From Chloroflexus sp. MS-G (GTDB lineage Bacteria > Chloroflexota > Chloroflexia > Chloroflexales > Chloroflexaceae): a stretch of 37,848 bases of DNA. Under the pieces are notes generated by a model. The model saw nothing but the letters and a program-made list of their open reading frames with translations, was not told where the DNA came from and made no database searches. Position 1 is the first letter of the stretch; each line of letters opens with the position of its first letter. Shown here in pieces: positions 16,964 to 25,186 of this stretch. Position numbers and translations under genes: made by a program. The stretch spans positions 1 through 37,848 of the forward strand of contig NZ_JPIM01000042.1 of assembly GCF_000735195.1 (NCBI RefSeq). Direction: 5' to 3'.

Positions 16964-16988
16964 CGCTACTTGTGAAGATTTGTACAAT
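16960..16988 (+). promoter_or_regulatory. Sigma-70 promoter overlapping the regulator stop codon
   Basis: TTGACG (16960-16965), 17-base spacer, TACAAT (16983-16988). It overlaps the last codons of the SARP regulator, so the next gene has its own promoter. Confidence 0.7.
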
Positions 16989-17078
16989 GAGCTTGGTGAC
17001 TGTAGCCCTGGTTATGGGGGCACAGACAACCTTCTCATCAGTGCAACCATCGTTCATTGCTTAAAGGAGTGATTCCGT

Positions 17079-17477
17079 ATGGATCCGATCTTCGCTACTG
17101 TTCGTTCCATTCACGCGATATTCGGTCGTGAGGTGTTAGCGGTTATTATTGTTGCAGCAGCAATTTATCTGGCGTTTACATACCGGCCTGGGGCACCCCG
17201 CAGTCTTGTGACCCGTATCTTTCCGGTTTTGATCGATATTCAGGCAACGTTAGGTTTGATCTACTGGTTGGTTGGTATTTTTGCCGGTGTCAACTATTTC
17301 CTTACTTTCCCTTTCATTTTGCATCCCTTGCTAGGTTTGGTTACCGCTGTCGTTGCGCATATTTTAATGGGAGTGCGTACTCCCTTTGCCCGTCTCGGAC
17401 GTTGGGCAGGGCCTTCGGCACTTGGGATAATTCTGGTGTTGGTGCTCAGCAATGCGATGATTGCTATTATGGCGTAA
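17079..17477 (+). CDS. Four-span membrane protein, function unknown
   Basis: 132 residues. Four hydrophobic segments: VLAVIIVAAAIYLAF, LIDIQATLGLIYWLVGIF, LLGLVTAVVAHILMG and SALGIILVLVLSNAMIAIM. AAAGGAG lies 8-9 bases before ATG 17079. A single His in the third span (VVAHILMG) and another near the N-terminus (SIHAIFG) are the only obvious polar intramembrane residues, which leaves heme binding possible but unproven. It has its own promoter. No family recognised. Confidence 0.75.
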   Translation: MDPIFATVRSIHAIFGREVLAVIIVAAAIYLAFTYRPGAPRSLVTRIFPVLIDIQATLGLIYWLVGIFAGVNYFLTFPFILHPLLGLVTAVVAHILMGVRTPFARLGRWAGPSALGIILVLVLSNAMIAIMA

Positions 17478-17740
17478 ATCGTTCGCTGGCAGAGGTGTCT
17501 TTCATTGTCAGCGCAATCTTCATAGCGCAGCAAGTGCAGGTAATGAACTGATACGCGAACCGATGGCTTTACACGCACTGTACAATGCGGATCAGCAGCC
17601 CGCGCACCCGATGGGCTATGTTCGTCGGTGTTGCGCGGTTGTTACTCCCTATCTCGAATGGTTTAATGAGAGGCTGAAGCTGAGAACTCTGAATAGCCTT
17701 ACCACCAGGATTTTCCGGATAGCCGCTTATCTCTCACTCC

Positions 17741-18730
17741 TCACCCTAGCGCTCCCGCCTCACTCAACAGCCAGTCGCTCTCTTCATCTGCTGGGCCGAG
17801 GGCGAGCCATGCGGCTTGTTCGGCCAGAGCCTTGTGCGCAGTTTCCAGATTGGTTTCGGTGAAAGACAGACGGTCGCCGGGTAAGAGTTGCGCTGCCAGT
17901 GGGAGATCGGCACTGATGACGACGGCGATCACCGGGTAGCCACCGGTCGGTTGGGCGTCGGCCATCAGTAAGATCGGACGACCATCAGGTGGGAGCTGGA
18001 TCGCTCCCGGTACGACACCGAATGATGGCAACGAGAGCTGGTGATGCGGGAGCGTTGATCCATGCAAGCGATACCCCTGCCGGTTGGCCGCCTGGTCGAT
18101 AGAAAATGATTGATTGAGCAATTGTTGCCATGCTTCAGGTAGCATATCGTGTTGAGGGCCAGGTAAGACGCGCAGGCACGGCTGAGCGCGATATGGAGGT
18201 CGGCGATCAATCGGCCACCAGCGCGGTTTGTAGTAGTGATGGAGAGAAGGCAAACGCACGCTTATCTGGTCGCCGGAGCGTAGCGATCGTCCCTGATAGC
18301 CGCCAAACCCACCGGATAGACAAGTGCCAGCACCACCAACTGCCCATTCAGCTTCAAGCTCACCAGCGATTGCCAGATAAGCCCGCCCACCCCACGTACC
18401 GCGCCGTCTGTGTACGATCAGCAGGCTGCCTGGCAAGGCAAGCGTGTTCTGCCAGGGTGCCAGTGGACGCCCATTGAGTTGCGCCTGAAGATCGGCGCCG
18501 GTCAGGCTGATCAGCATCGTCGCATTGAAACGTATCTGTACCCCACCGGCAGTGAGTTCAAGCGCTGGGGCATGAGCCGGGTTGCCCACCAGTCGATTGG
18601 CCGCTGCCAGGGCAAACCGGTCCATCGCTCCACCGACCGGCACGCCGTAACGACGTGTCTTTAGGCGACCGCCATCCTGAATGGTCAATAATGGTCCACT
18701 GGCAAGAATATCGATCGTGGCAACAGGCAT
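17741..18730 (-). CDS. pxpC: PxpC/KipA-type biotin-dependent carboxyltransferase family protein
   Basis: 329 residues of the allophanate hydrolase subunit 2 / 5-oxoprolinase subunit C family: opening DILASGPLLTIQDGGR, the GVPVGGAMDRFALAAANRLVGN signature, a central VLPGPQHDML and the closing PTGGYPVIAVVISADLPLAAQL. In bacteria PxpABC recycles 5-oxoproline with ATP; KipA acts with KipI. Here neither PxpA nor PxpB is adjacent, so it is an orphan in this window and the exact reaction is uncertain. It follows htpG on the same strand after a hairpin, probably as a separate unit. Confidence 0.82.
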   Translation of the reverse strand: MPVATIDILASGPLLTIQDGGRLKTRRYGVPVGGAMDRFALAAANRLVGNPAHAPALELTAGGVQIRFNATMLISLTGADLQAQLNGRPLAPWQNTLALPGSLLIVHRRRGTWGGRAYLAIAGELEAEWAVGGAGTCLSGGFGGYQGRSLRSGDQISVRLPSLHHYYKPRWWPIDRRPPYRAQPCLRVLPGPQHDMLPEAWQQLLNQSFSIDQAANRQGYRLHGSTLPHHQLSLPSFGVVPGAIQLPPDGRPILLMADAQPTGGYPVIAVVISADLPLAAQLLPGDRLSFTETNLETAHKALAEQAAWLALGPADEESDWLLSEAGALG

Positions 18731-18785
18731 TTTATCATTCCGGGCACGTCTGCGATGATGTAAGCAGCGTATGAGATGAGGAAGA

Positions 18786-18811
18786 GGCGAGACGATCCGC
18801 TTCGTCTCGCC
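18786..18811. terminator. Perfect 10-bp hairpin after htpG
   Basis: GGCGAGACGA, loop TCCGCT, TCGTCTCGCC. On the minus strand it is followed by TCTTCCTC, a pyrimidine-rich but imperfect U-tract. It lies 103 bases past the htpG stop and before pxpC. Confidence 0.55.
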
Positions 18812-18913
18812 CGTATTTACCGATCTCAGCGTATCTGCGCTCTTGTTGTCGTCTTCACTTGCTCTGGCGCACTACCTATCACACGGCGGTTATGGGTGAC
18901 CATTTGTGGCCCT

Positions 18914-20812
18914 TTACGCCTGCTCTGGTGTGACGCCAGCAGCCAGTTCGAGGAGTCGCAAGATGCGCGGGGCCATTGATGCCGGATCGCGATGTAATCC
19001 CTCGATCAGCAACGCATTATCGTACAGTTGTTCAGCCGCCAGCGTCAGCAGTGGATCGCTGGGATTTTCCTTCGCCCGACGTGCTAATGCGGCGATGAGC
19101 GGGTGAGCCGGGTTCAGCTCCATAATCCTTGGCCCAAGCTTTACATCCTGACCAAGGATTTGCTGAATCCGTTGCATCTCTCGTCCGAAGGCTGCCTCTT
19201 CCGCTACCAGGCGGGCCGGGCTATCACGTAGCACCTGCGAAGCACGCACCTCTTTCAGTCGTTCGCCGAGCACAGCGGCGATGCGCTCGGCCAGAGCGGT
19301 AAATTGTTCATCGTCAATGACCGGTGTTGGACGTTCAACTTCACCAGGTAGATCAAGGTTTCCTTCATCAATGTTGCGCAGGCGCAGCCCCTCGTATTCA
19401 CGCAACCCTGATAGCATAAAGCCGTCCATCAGGTCGGTGAAGAGGATCACCTCAATATCACGCGCTCGCAGAGGATCAAGGTGTGGGCTGTTCAGGGCGG
19501 CTTCGCGGCTGGCAGCCATCAGATAGTAAATCTCCTTTTGGCCGCTCACCATACGCTCTTTGTAGGTGGCTAGCGTGATCCACTCTTCACCACTCTTGGT
19601 TGTCTGCACCCGCAACAGTTTGAGGAGATCATTTCGATGCTCGTAATCGGTAGCAATACCCTCTTTGATAAAGGGGCCGAATTCCTTCCAGAAGGTGCGA
19701 TACTTCTCTGGGTCACGTTCGGCCAGATCGTTGAGTTCTTTGTGCAACCGACCGGTAAGCGTCTTGCGTAGTCGTTGCATCACCGGCGAGCCGCCAGCGG
19801 TGCCGCTCTGCACACTCTCGCGCGATACATTCAGTGGCAGGTCTTCGCTATCAACCACGCCCTCAACAAAGCGGAAGTAGGTAGGCAGCAGATCCTTCGC
19901 TTCTTCAAGGATCAGCACCTTGCGCGAATAGAGCTTGATTTGGCCTTCGATCCGTCGTTCGAGAATGCCACGCTCACGTCGTGAGGGAATGTAGAGAATG
20001 GCGTGGAGATCGACCGGTGCATCGGTTGAAATGTGAATGACACTGAGCGGTGGTTCACTATCGAGTGTAAGTTGACGATAATAATCGTTATACTCTTCGG
20101 TCGTGACATCACGCGGCGCTTTCCGCCAGATCGCCGTGCGTGCGTTGATCTGACGGCCATCGAGCATGATCGGGAAGGCAACATAATTGGAATGGCGGCG
20201 TACAATCTGTTCAATCCGCCAGGGATCCGCAAATTCGGCAGCGTCCTCTTTCAAGTGGATCGTAATCGTCGTACCGCGCCGTTCGCGTGTAGCCGGACCA
20301 ACGGTAAAGCTATCGCCGCCGCTCGACTCCCACATTGCTGCTGGCGCATCAGGACGATACGACTGGGAAACAACTGTCACCTTGTCGGCCACCATAAAAA
20401 CTGAGTAGAAACCGACACCGAATTGACCGATAATTTCACTCGCCGTCTGTTTCGCTACCTCACCGGCCTTCTGAACAAACGCACGTGCTGCTGATTGAGC
20501 AATGGTGCCCAAATGCTCAACCATTTCCTCAGCCGTCATACCGATACCGGTATCGCTGATCGAGAGCGTGCGTGCCTCTTTGTTGACTTCAATCGTAATT
20601 TGGGGCTCAAGATCGGGATCGCGCACATCGCGGTTGGTCAGCATCTCGAATTGTACCCGATTGATGGCGTCGGAAGCGTTTGAGATCAGCTCGCGCAAGA
20701 AAATTTCCCGATCAGTGTACAGTGAGTGAGCCAGGATATAGAGTACTTGCTGAACTTCTGCTTTGAAGGTATGCGACTGTCGTCCGGTTTCAGTCAACGG
20801 TTCGGTTGTCAT
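18914..20812 (-). CDS. htpG: Chaperone HtpG (Hsp90)
   Basis: ATP-driven cytosolic chaperone, 632 residues, the normal bacterial length without the eukaryotic charged linker. GHKL ATPase motifs are all visible: ELISNASDAINR (motif N with Glu and Asn), DTGIGMT (Asp-Gly-Gly motif) and GQFGVGFYSVFMVAD (lid and glycine loop). The middle domain has the catalytic Arg region near LNVSRE. GGGAGA precedes ATG 20812. No CIRCE-type operator is seen upstream, so heat control, if any, is by another route. Confidence 0.95.
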   Translation of the reverse strand: MTTEPLTETGRQSHTFKAEVQQVLYILAHSLYTDREIFLRELISNASDAINRVQFEMLTNRDVRDPDLEPQITIEVNKEARTLSISDTGIGMTAEEMVEHLGTIAQSAARAFVQKAGEVAKQTASEIIGQFGVGFYSVFMVADKVTVVSQSYRPDAPAAMWESSGGDSFTVGPATRERRGTTITIHLKEDAAEFADPWRIEQIVRRHSNYVAFPIMLDGRQINARTAIWRKAPRDVTTEEYNDYYRQLTLDSEPPLSVIHISTDAPVDLHAILYIPSRRERGILERRIEGQIKLYSRKVLILEEAKDLLPTYFRFVEGVVDSEDLPLNVSRESVQSGTAGGSPVMQRLRKTLTGRLHKELNDLAERDPEKYRTFWKEFGPFIKEGIATDYEHRNDLLKLLRVQTTKSGEEWITLATYKERMVSGQKEIYYLMAASREAALNSPHLDPLRARDIEVILFTDLMDGFMLSGLREYEGLRLRNIDEGNLDLPGEVERPTPVIDDEQFTALAERIAAVLGERLKEVRASQVLRDSPARLVAEEAAFGREMQRIQQILGQDVKLGPRIMELNPAHPLIAALARRAKENPSDPLLTLAAEQLYDNALLIEGLHRDPASMAPRILRLLELAAGVTPEQA

Positions 20813-21180
20813 AGGTCTCCCTCGTTACAGTTCTTCCTGATAAGAGATAACATACGCCATCTTCCATTTTAATTATCTGGCAGCCATTTGATCGTTAGAG
20901 AGTTGTTGGAAAGTTGCGGTTGTTATACTCATTCTGTCAAGCAGCATCGAGTGTCATATAACCAAACTCAGATAGCAACTATCCTATTGTGCACTGCCTT
21001 CCACACACTGACGCATGCGGTTGGTGGGATTGGACACAGCTTGATTTGTATGATGATGTTGTTGTTATGGTTTCAGTAGAGAAACAAGCTGTTGCTATAG
21101 TTGTTGCGAGAATTTCAGCCTGTTTTGGCAGTTACCCGCAATTTCTGCTCGCGTCGCGTCTGAAAAGAAAAGAGGGTATT
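20813..21180. other. Divergent AT-richer region between htpG and the exported protein
   Basis: No gene is supported. The region is more AT-rich than its surroundings. TATACT at 20932-20937 could be a -10 box toward the right, but no well-spaced -35 is visible. A frame open from 20989 lacks a ribosome site before GTG 21181 and is considered leader. Confidence 0.35.
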
Positions 21181-22893
21181 GTGGTTCGCGCCAAACACTT
21201 CTCGTGGTTGCGTCCAAGGTCACTGATAGGTGCCTGCATATTGGGAGCCGTGCTTGTTTTAGTGCTCTATACTGTGCCGGTATCTTCAAACCAGACGCTC
21301 ACGACACCGACGTCAATAAAACTGGCGCCTACTGTGTTTGAGACGGTGCGAGGTCAGCACAGTAATACTCCCCTGGAAGCGTTGTCTCGGCTGGAGATAA
21401 CAGAATGGAATAGTGAGCCGGAAAGTGCTTACAAGGAGTTTTATCCAATCGGAGACGGTTACGAAGGTCTGTTTACCTATAAGCTGCCTGGCGGTGTTAC
21501 TTCTGCTGATGTCGTCGCGATCCGTGTGCACGTCAATTATCGTGGGCCGGTACGAGCGGTTCAGCGTTGGTGGTGGGAATTGCGTCATTTCCAGAACAAC
21601 ACCTGGGTTGAATTAGGCGATAATACTGGTGCAGAAAGGTGGCGGTGGACAAATCGCGTGATTGATTCGCCGATTCCGCCTGCTTATAGCATCAATGCCA
21701 ATGGTGAGATACTGATCCGTTATCAAACTGATGGTAATGCAGAGGCGAGTGCTGTTGACTACCTGATGGTAGAGCTTGTGGCAACGACGGCGTCTTCAGG
21801 TAGTAGCTCTGTGTTCATCCCCCTCGTACAACACGTATCGTCAAGCACAACGCCTACGCCATTGGCAAGTCCTACAACCGTACAAACTCCTACAACGTCA
21901 CCTACGCCTGTTACGACACCTGTGCCCCCACCTACGGGTGATGTGTGTGCATTCAACCCAACGAACGGTATTGTCTTTGCCAGCAGTATGGAACGCTCGA
22001 ATTGGTATCAGCTCGCCAATCGCGGGAATTCTGCCTCAGTCCTTGCACCTTATCTGCCGAATCGAGTCTATAAAACCTACCCAAGCGACTATGTCAGTGC
22101 GGTGAATAATCCGGTACGCCGGGGTAACTGGGCACAGCAGTTCCAGAATGTTGCTGGGACCCACGAGCCGTTGTACTCATTTAAGTTTGCTCTCCCACGG
22201 AGCGATGTCTACTACTGGCGTTTCTACCGCCAGTACGAGGCTGGCTATCAATTTACCTGCGAATCTAAAGCATTTGTGGTATCTGCCCATAACCCGATCA
22301 CCTTTACGTTGCCGGCGGGACAGTACCCCGATGGTACCAATGAAGCAAGTTGTTTTCTTCAGATTATGCCGAACTGCTGGTACGACAACTCTGCGAGTAC
22401 CAGACGCTGTTTTGATCCCGAAAATGTGAACAATCGTGGTGAACCGGTACTGTACTGCTATCACCTCGACCAGCCGACCGGTTATGGTGAGAAACTGCGT
22501 CAGAACATTGGTACGCCTACCTACATTGCTGGCGGTCAATGGAACGATTTTCAGATCATGATGAAGCTAAATACGCCCGGTCAGGCTAATGGCGAGGTGA
22601 AGTTATGGATCAACGGTGAGTTGAAGTTGTATTACAACACCATTCGCTTCCGTACTATTCCGGAATTACAGCTCAATGCAGCATCGATGCCAGGGTATAT
22701 CGGTGGTCACTGCACCAGTATCCGCGATCAAAAAATCTGGGACGATCACTACATGATCTCGAAGGTGTATATCACTGATGAGATGTTTAACGCTATGTGC
22801 GAGACCAAAACCGAGTGGTTCGATACCGGTGTACCATACTTGTGGGATCTGGAACGACAGTGCTGGCCTGGGGTCAATTGTCCTTCACCGTAA
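21181..22893 (+). CDS. Exported protein with Thr/Pro linker and lyase/lectin-like C-terminal domain
   Basis: About 570 residues from GTG 21181, which has AGAGGG 4-5 bases upstream. A basic N-terminus (VVRAKHFSWLRPRS) and hydrophobic stretch (LIGACILGAVLVLVLYTVPV) form a signal peptide or anchor. Residues about 50-215 form a first domain (SRLEITEWNSEPESAYKEF). A Thr/Pro/Ser linker (about 220-255) follows. The C-terminal domain has eight or more cysteines, GQWNDFQIMMKLNTPG and NGEVKLWINGELKL, which resemble the jelly-roll of polysaccharide lyase 14-like or LamG-like proteins. A carbohydrate target outside the cell is inferred; no catalytic residues can be named with confidence. Confidence 0.7.
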   Translation: MVRAKHFSWLRPRSLIGACILGAVLVLVLYTVPVSSNQTLTTPTSIKLAPTVFETVRGQHSNTPLEALSRLEITEWNSEPESAYKEFYPIGDGYEGLFTYKLPGGVTSADVVAIRVHVNYRGPVRAVQRWWWELRHFQNNTWVELGDNTGAERWRWTNRVIDSPIPPAYSINANGEILIRYQTDGNAEASAVDYLMVELVATTASSGSSSVFIPLVQHVSSSTTPTPLASPTTVQTPTTSPTPVTTPVPPPTGDVCAFNPTNGIVFASSMERSNWYQLANRGNSASVLAPYLPNRVYKTYPSDYVSAVNNPVRRGNWAQQFQNVAGTHEPLYSFKFALPRSDVYYWRFYRQYEAGYQFTCESKAFVVSAHNPITFTLPAGQYPDGTNEASCFLQIMPNCWYDNSASTRRCFDPENVNNRGEPVLYCYHLDQPTGYGEKLRQNIGTPTYIAGGQWNDFQIMMKLNTPGQANGEVKLWINGELKLYYNTIRFRTIPELQLNAASMPGYIGGHCTSIRDQKIWDDHYMISKVYITDEMFNAMCETKTEWFDTGVPYLWDLERQCWPGVNCPSP

Positions 22894-22962
22894 GGTGATG
22901 GGCTATGGGATGAAGCACGTGCTCGTTTGAATAACAGTGAGAACTTTTCCTTACGAGTCAGG

Positions 22963-22982
22963 TCAGAAATTCAGATTTCTGA
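22963..22982. terminator. Hairpin downstream of the exported protein gene
   Basis: TCAGAAAT, loop TCAG, ATTTCTGA: an 8-bp perfect stem 70 bases after the stop. No U-tract, so terminator function is uncertain. Confidence 0.4.
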
Positions 22983-23009
22983 TCAGGCTCTAACGACCAT
23001 ACGACCAGA

Positions 23010-23150
23010 AAACTAACGTTTCATAATGGCGATGACGAGAGGGGATAGAAGTTCCCCTCTCTGGCAACTGCTGACTCTGCTGCCGCGTCAGGCAGGTGAC
23101 TTCTCTGCTATCAAGAAAGTGCGCAAAAGTGCGCACACTTCTCTTCCTGC
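23010..23150 (-). ncRNA. Probable omega RNA (reRNA) region of TnpB
   Basis: TnpB guides are made from the 3' end of tnpB through the element's right end. In this place the minus strand carries a perfect 9-bp hairpin (GAGAGGGGA/TCCCCTCTC, 23037-23061) and further stems in the last tnpB codons. The guide would be the flanking DNA immediately beyond the right end. Boundaries are inferred from known TnpB biology, not seen directly. Confidence 0.4.
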
Positions 23151-24451
23151 CCCGACGTGTCTTGTTGACCACCGTCGTATCTGACAGGCGTGACTTTCCC
23201 GACTGCGACAGAGACCCTCTCTGTCGCAGCGCCGCCATTACTGGTCGGACTCGCCACGGGTAGGGCAGTTACGGTTGCCAGCCGTTTCAGGTTCAGCGCT
23301 GCATTGAGGTCTCGGTCATGGTGCTCGCCACATTGCGCACACACCCATTCTCGATCGCTCAACGTCAGCGCCTCGTTCTTCCAGCCACAGAAGGAACAGA
23401 GTCGGCTACTTGGATACCAACGATCGGCGATGATGAGATGAGTACCGTAGCGTTTCGCCTTGTATTCCACCTGCGAGCGGAACACACCAAAGCCAACGTC
23501 AGAGATGGCGCGGGCGAGTCTCTCGTTCGCGAGCATCCCTTTGACGTTTACATCCTCGATCACGAACGCTTGGTTTTCGCGGCAGAGTCGGGTCGTGAGC
23601 TTATGAGTAAAGTCCGCTCGGAGATTGGCAAGGCGGGCATGGAGCCTTGCCAATGTCGCAGCGGACTTCTGCCGGTTGTTCGAGACCGGCAGGCGCGTTC
23701 CTTTGGGCAGGCGGGCATGGCGTCCAAACCCCGCCATCTCTTTGGCGGCTTCCAGCTTGCGGCTGAGACGCCGACCGCGAATCTTGAGGCGACGCAGCGC
23801 TGCGTTGAGCGGCTTGGGCGCTTCGATGACTTCGCCGCTGGAGATCGTTGCGGCAGCCTTAACGCCCAAGTCGATGCCATTGACCTCATGGGAGGTGCGA
23901 CGCCGATAGCATTGCGCATCGGGCACTTCGACCTGTATTGCCACAAACCAACGATCCGCCGTGCGCGAGACCGTCGCGCCCAGTATCTTTCCTTTGAAGC
24001 GCAGTTCCTCGGTCATGGCGACGTCGCCGATCTTGGGCAGGCAGATCGTCTTGCCGTCCAGACGGAACTTGTCGTTGGCTACGTAAAAGCTGTCGCGGCA
24101 GCGGCCCTTTTTCTTGAGCCGTGGTTCGTGCGCTTCTTTGCCCTTCTTGAGGTCGGCGAAAAACCGTTTCCATGCTTTGGCGAGATTCCTAAACGGCTGC
24201 GCGTGGGCATCCCGGTGAATGTCTTGCAACCAAGGCCGTCCGTTTTCATCGAGCCACTGCGGGTCGGTGTACTTGATGGCGTTGAACTGCTTTTTGAGCG
24301 CCATGGCGTTCGGCTTGCCGCCTGCTGCGTATTGTTTGTTCCATTCATTGAGCGCCCAGTTCCAGACGCGCCGGGCCGTGCCGCAGGCGCGCTTGAAGTA
24401 GTCCACCTGCTCAGGAGTCGGGCAAAGAGCGATCGTGTGGGTTCGTTGCAT
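23111..24451 (-). CDS. tnpB: TnpB, RNA-guided transposon endonuclease
   Basis: 446 residues. The split RuvC site is complete: Asp194 (GIDLGVKAAAT), Glu299 (FVIEDVNVKGM) and Asp381 (HDRDLNAALNL). The zinc finger Cys352/Cys355 (CSFCGWKN) and Cys371/Cys374 (CAQCGEHH) is intact, and the N-terminal OrfB helix-turn-helix region (VDYFKRACGTARRVWNWAL) is present. TnpB proteins are ancestors of Cas12 and cut DNA with an omega RNA to favour element retention. There is no good ribosome site; ATG 24451 overlaps the tnpA frame, so coupled translation is likely. The tail ends in QEEKCAHFCALS. No inactivating change is seen. Confidence 0.93.
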   Translation of the reverse strand: MQRTHTIALCPTPEQVDYFKRACGTARRVWNWALNEWNKQYAAGGKPNAMALKKQFNAIKYTDPQWLDENGRPWLQDIHRDAHAQPFRNLAKAWKRFFADLKKGKEAHEPRLKKKGRCRDSFYVANDKFRLDGKTICLPKIGDVAMTEELRFKGKILGATVSRTADRWFVAIQVEVPDAQCYRRRTSHEVNGIDLGVKAAATISSGEVIEAPKPLNAALRRLKIRGRRLSRKLEAAKEMAGFGRHARLPKGTRLPVSNNRQKSAATLARLHARLANLRADFTHKLTTRLCRENQAFVIEDVNVKGMLANERLARAISDVGFGVFRSQVEYKAKRYGTHLIIADRWYPSSRLCSFCGWKNEALTLSDREWVCAQCGEHHDRDLNAALNLKRLATVTALPVASPTSNGGAATERVSVAVGKVTPVRYDGGQQDTSGQEEKCAHFCALS

Positions 24452-25074
24452 GGTTGGGCCTGTTTGACGCCATGGGCATCCTGTTTCAGCGCTTCATCCA
24501 CCTTCTTTCGATCGTTCCTCACACCGTATCGCCGAGACGAAAAACAGTGCACGATGGTCATCACGTCTTGCACCATTTCCTGGTCGGGAGACAGCCGTTC
24601 CTGGGTGAGCACCAGCACTGCGCAGCCATGGGTTTTGGCGTCATGTTCGAACCACTCAAAGCCGAAGCGGGTGAGGCGGTCCCGGTGCGCGAGGATCAGC
24701 ATCGTGACTTCCCGTCGCCCGATCGCGTCCATACGGGCCAGAAACCGCTTGCGCGTGACGTTCAGCCCGCCGCCCACTTCCTCGATACACTCGACCCCCG
24801 CCAATCCCTTCGCCACCACGACCTCTTCCAGCACGTTGCGCTGATTCGCCAGGTCCGGCTTCTGTGCCGCACGCGATACCCGACAGGAGGCGACCAGCGT
24901 GGTTGGCGCATGGTTCGCCTGCCGCAAACCGATGACCGCACGGATCTGCGTCTCAGGGGAGAGACGGCGGTTGCTGTCCGTTCGGGCCACCGGAATCAGC
25001 CTTCCTTCGCGTTCCCAACGCTGCAACGTCTTGACCGAGACACCAAGGAGTGTTGCGGCTTTCCCTGTGCGCAT
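24079..25074 (-). CDS. tnpA: IS607-type serine recombinase TnpA with out-of-frame C-terminal run-on
   Basis: N-terminal MerR-like HTH (ATLLGVSVKTLQRWEREGRL, residues 7-26) then a serine recombinase domain: catalytic Ser67 in CRVSRAAQKPDL, AHRDRLTRFGFEWFEH, and a C-terminal FSSRRYGVRNDRKKVDEAL that usually ends such proteins near residue 205. Here the frame does not stop but runs about 120 codons into tnpB in another frame, giving a Ser/Thr/Arg-rich sequence with no family character. Either a stop was lost by an indel or the run-on is tolerated. Start ATG 25074 is chosen because the upstream ATGs at 25095 and 25086 fall in the -10 box or at the transcript start. The recombinase core looks intact. 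Confidence 0.8.
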   Translation of the reverse strand: MRTGKAATLLGVSVKTLQRWEREGRLIPVARTDSNRRLSPETQIRAVIGLRQANHAPTTLVASCRVSRAAQKPDLANQRNVLEEVVVAKGLAGVECIEEVGGGLNVTRKRFLARMDAIGRREVTMLILAHRDRLTRFGFEWFEHDAKTHGCAVLVLTQERLSPDQEMVQDVMTIVHCFSSRRYGVRNDRKKVDEALKQDAHGVKQAQPCNEPTRSLFARLLSRWTTSSAPAARPGASGTGRSMNGTNNTQQAASRTPWRSKSSSTPSSTPTRSGSMKTDGLGCKTFTGMPTRSRLGISPKHGNGFSPTSRRAKKRTNHGSRKRAAAATAFT

Positions 25075-25093
25075 GGTGTTTTCCATGAGCACC

Positions 25094-25122
25094 ATGCTAC
25101 ACTATCGCGTACTAGAAGTCAA
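25094..25122 (-). promoter_or_regulatory. Putative promoter of the IS607 element
   Basis: TTGACT (25117-25122), 17 bases, TAGCAT (25094-25099) on the minus strand, just inside the presumed left end. Confidence 0.5.
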
Positions 25123-25186
25123 GCTAGAGTCCGGCTCCTCATCGAACCGAACCGGCTTACGAATAACCGAATTGCTTGCTGCCAGT

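Larger units (their letters stand above)
23000..25125 (-). mobile_element. IS607-family insertion sequence (tnpA-tnpB)
   Basis: The pair of a MerR-like HTH/serine recombinase and a TnpB on the same strand defines the IS607 group. IS607 elements lack terminal inverted repeats and target duplications, so the ends cannot be fixed by eye. The left end should lie just outside the tnpA promoter (about 25125) and the right end beyond the hairpin at 23037-23061. It sits between the pyrC stop and the exported protein gene and disrupts no visible gene. Confidence 0.8.

Noticed and set aside
20813..20990. Search for a CIRCE/HrcA operator before htpG
   Set aside because: No TTAGCACTC-N9-GAGTGCTAA-like dyad is present.
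23318..24844. 508-residue plus-strand frame and a 272-residue one at 24454-25272
   Set aside because: Both are antisense to tnpB and tnpA, whose motifs are complete; composition reflects the GC-rich element, and no domain is seen.
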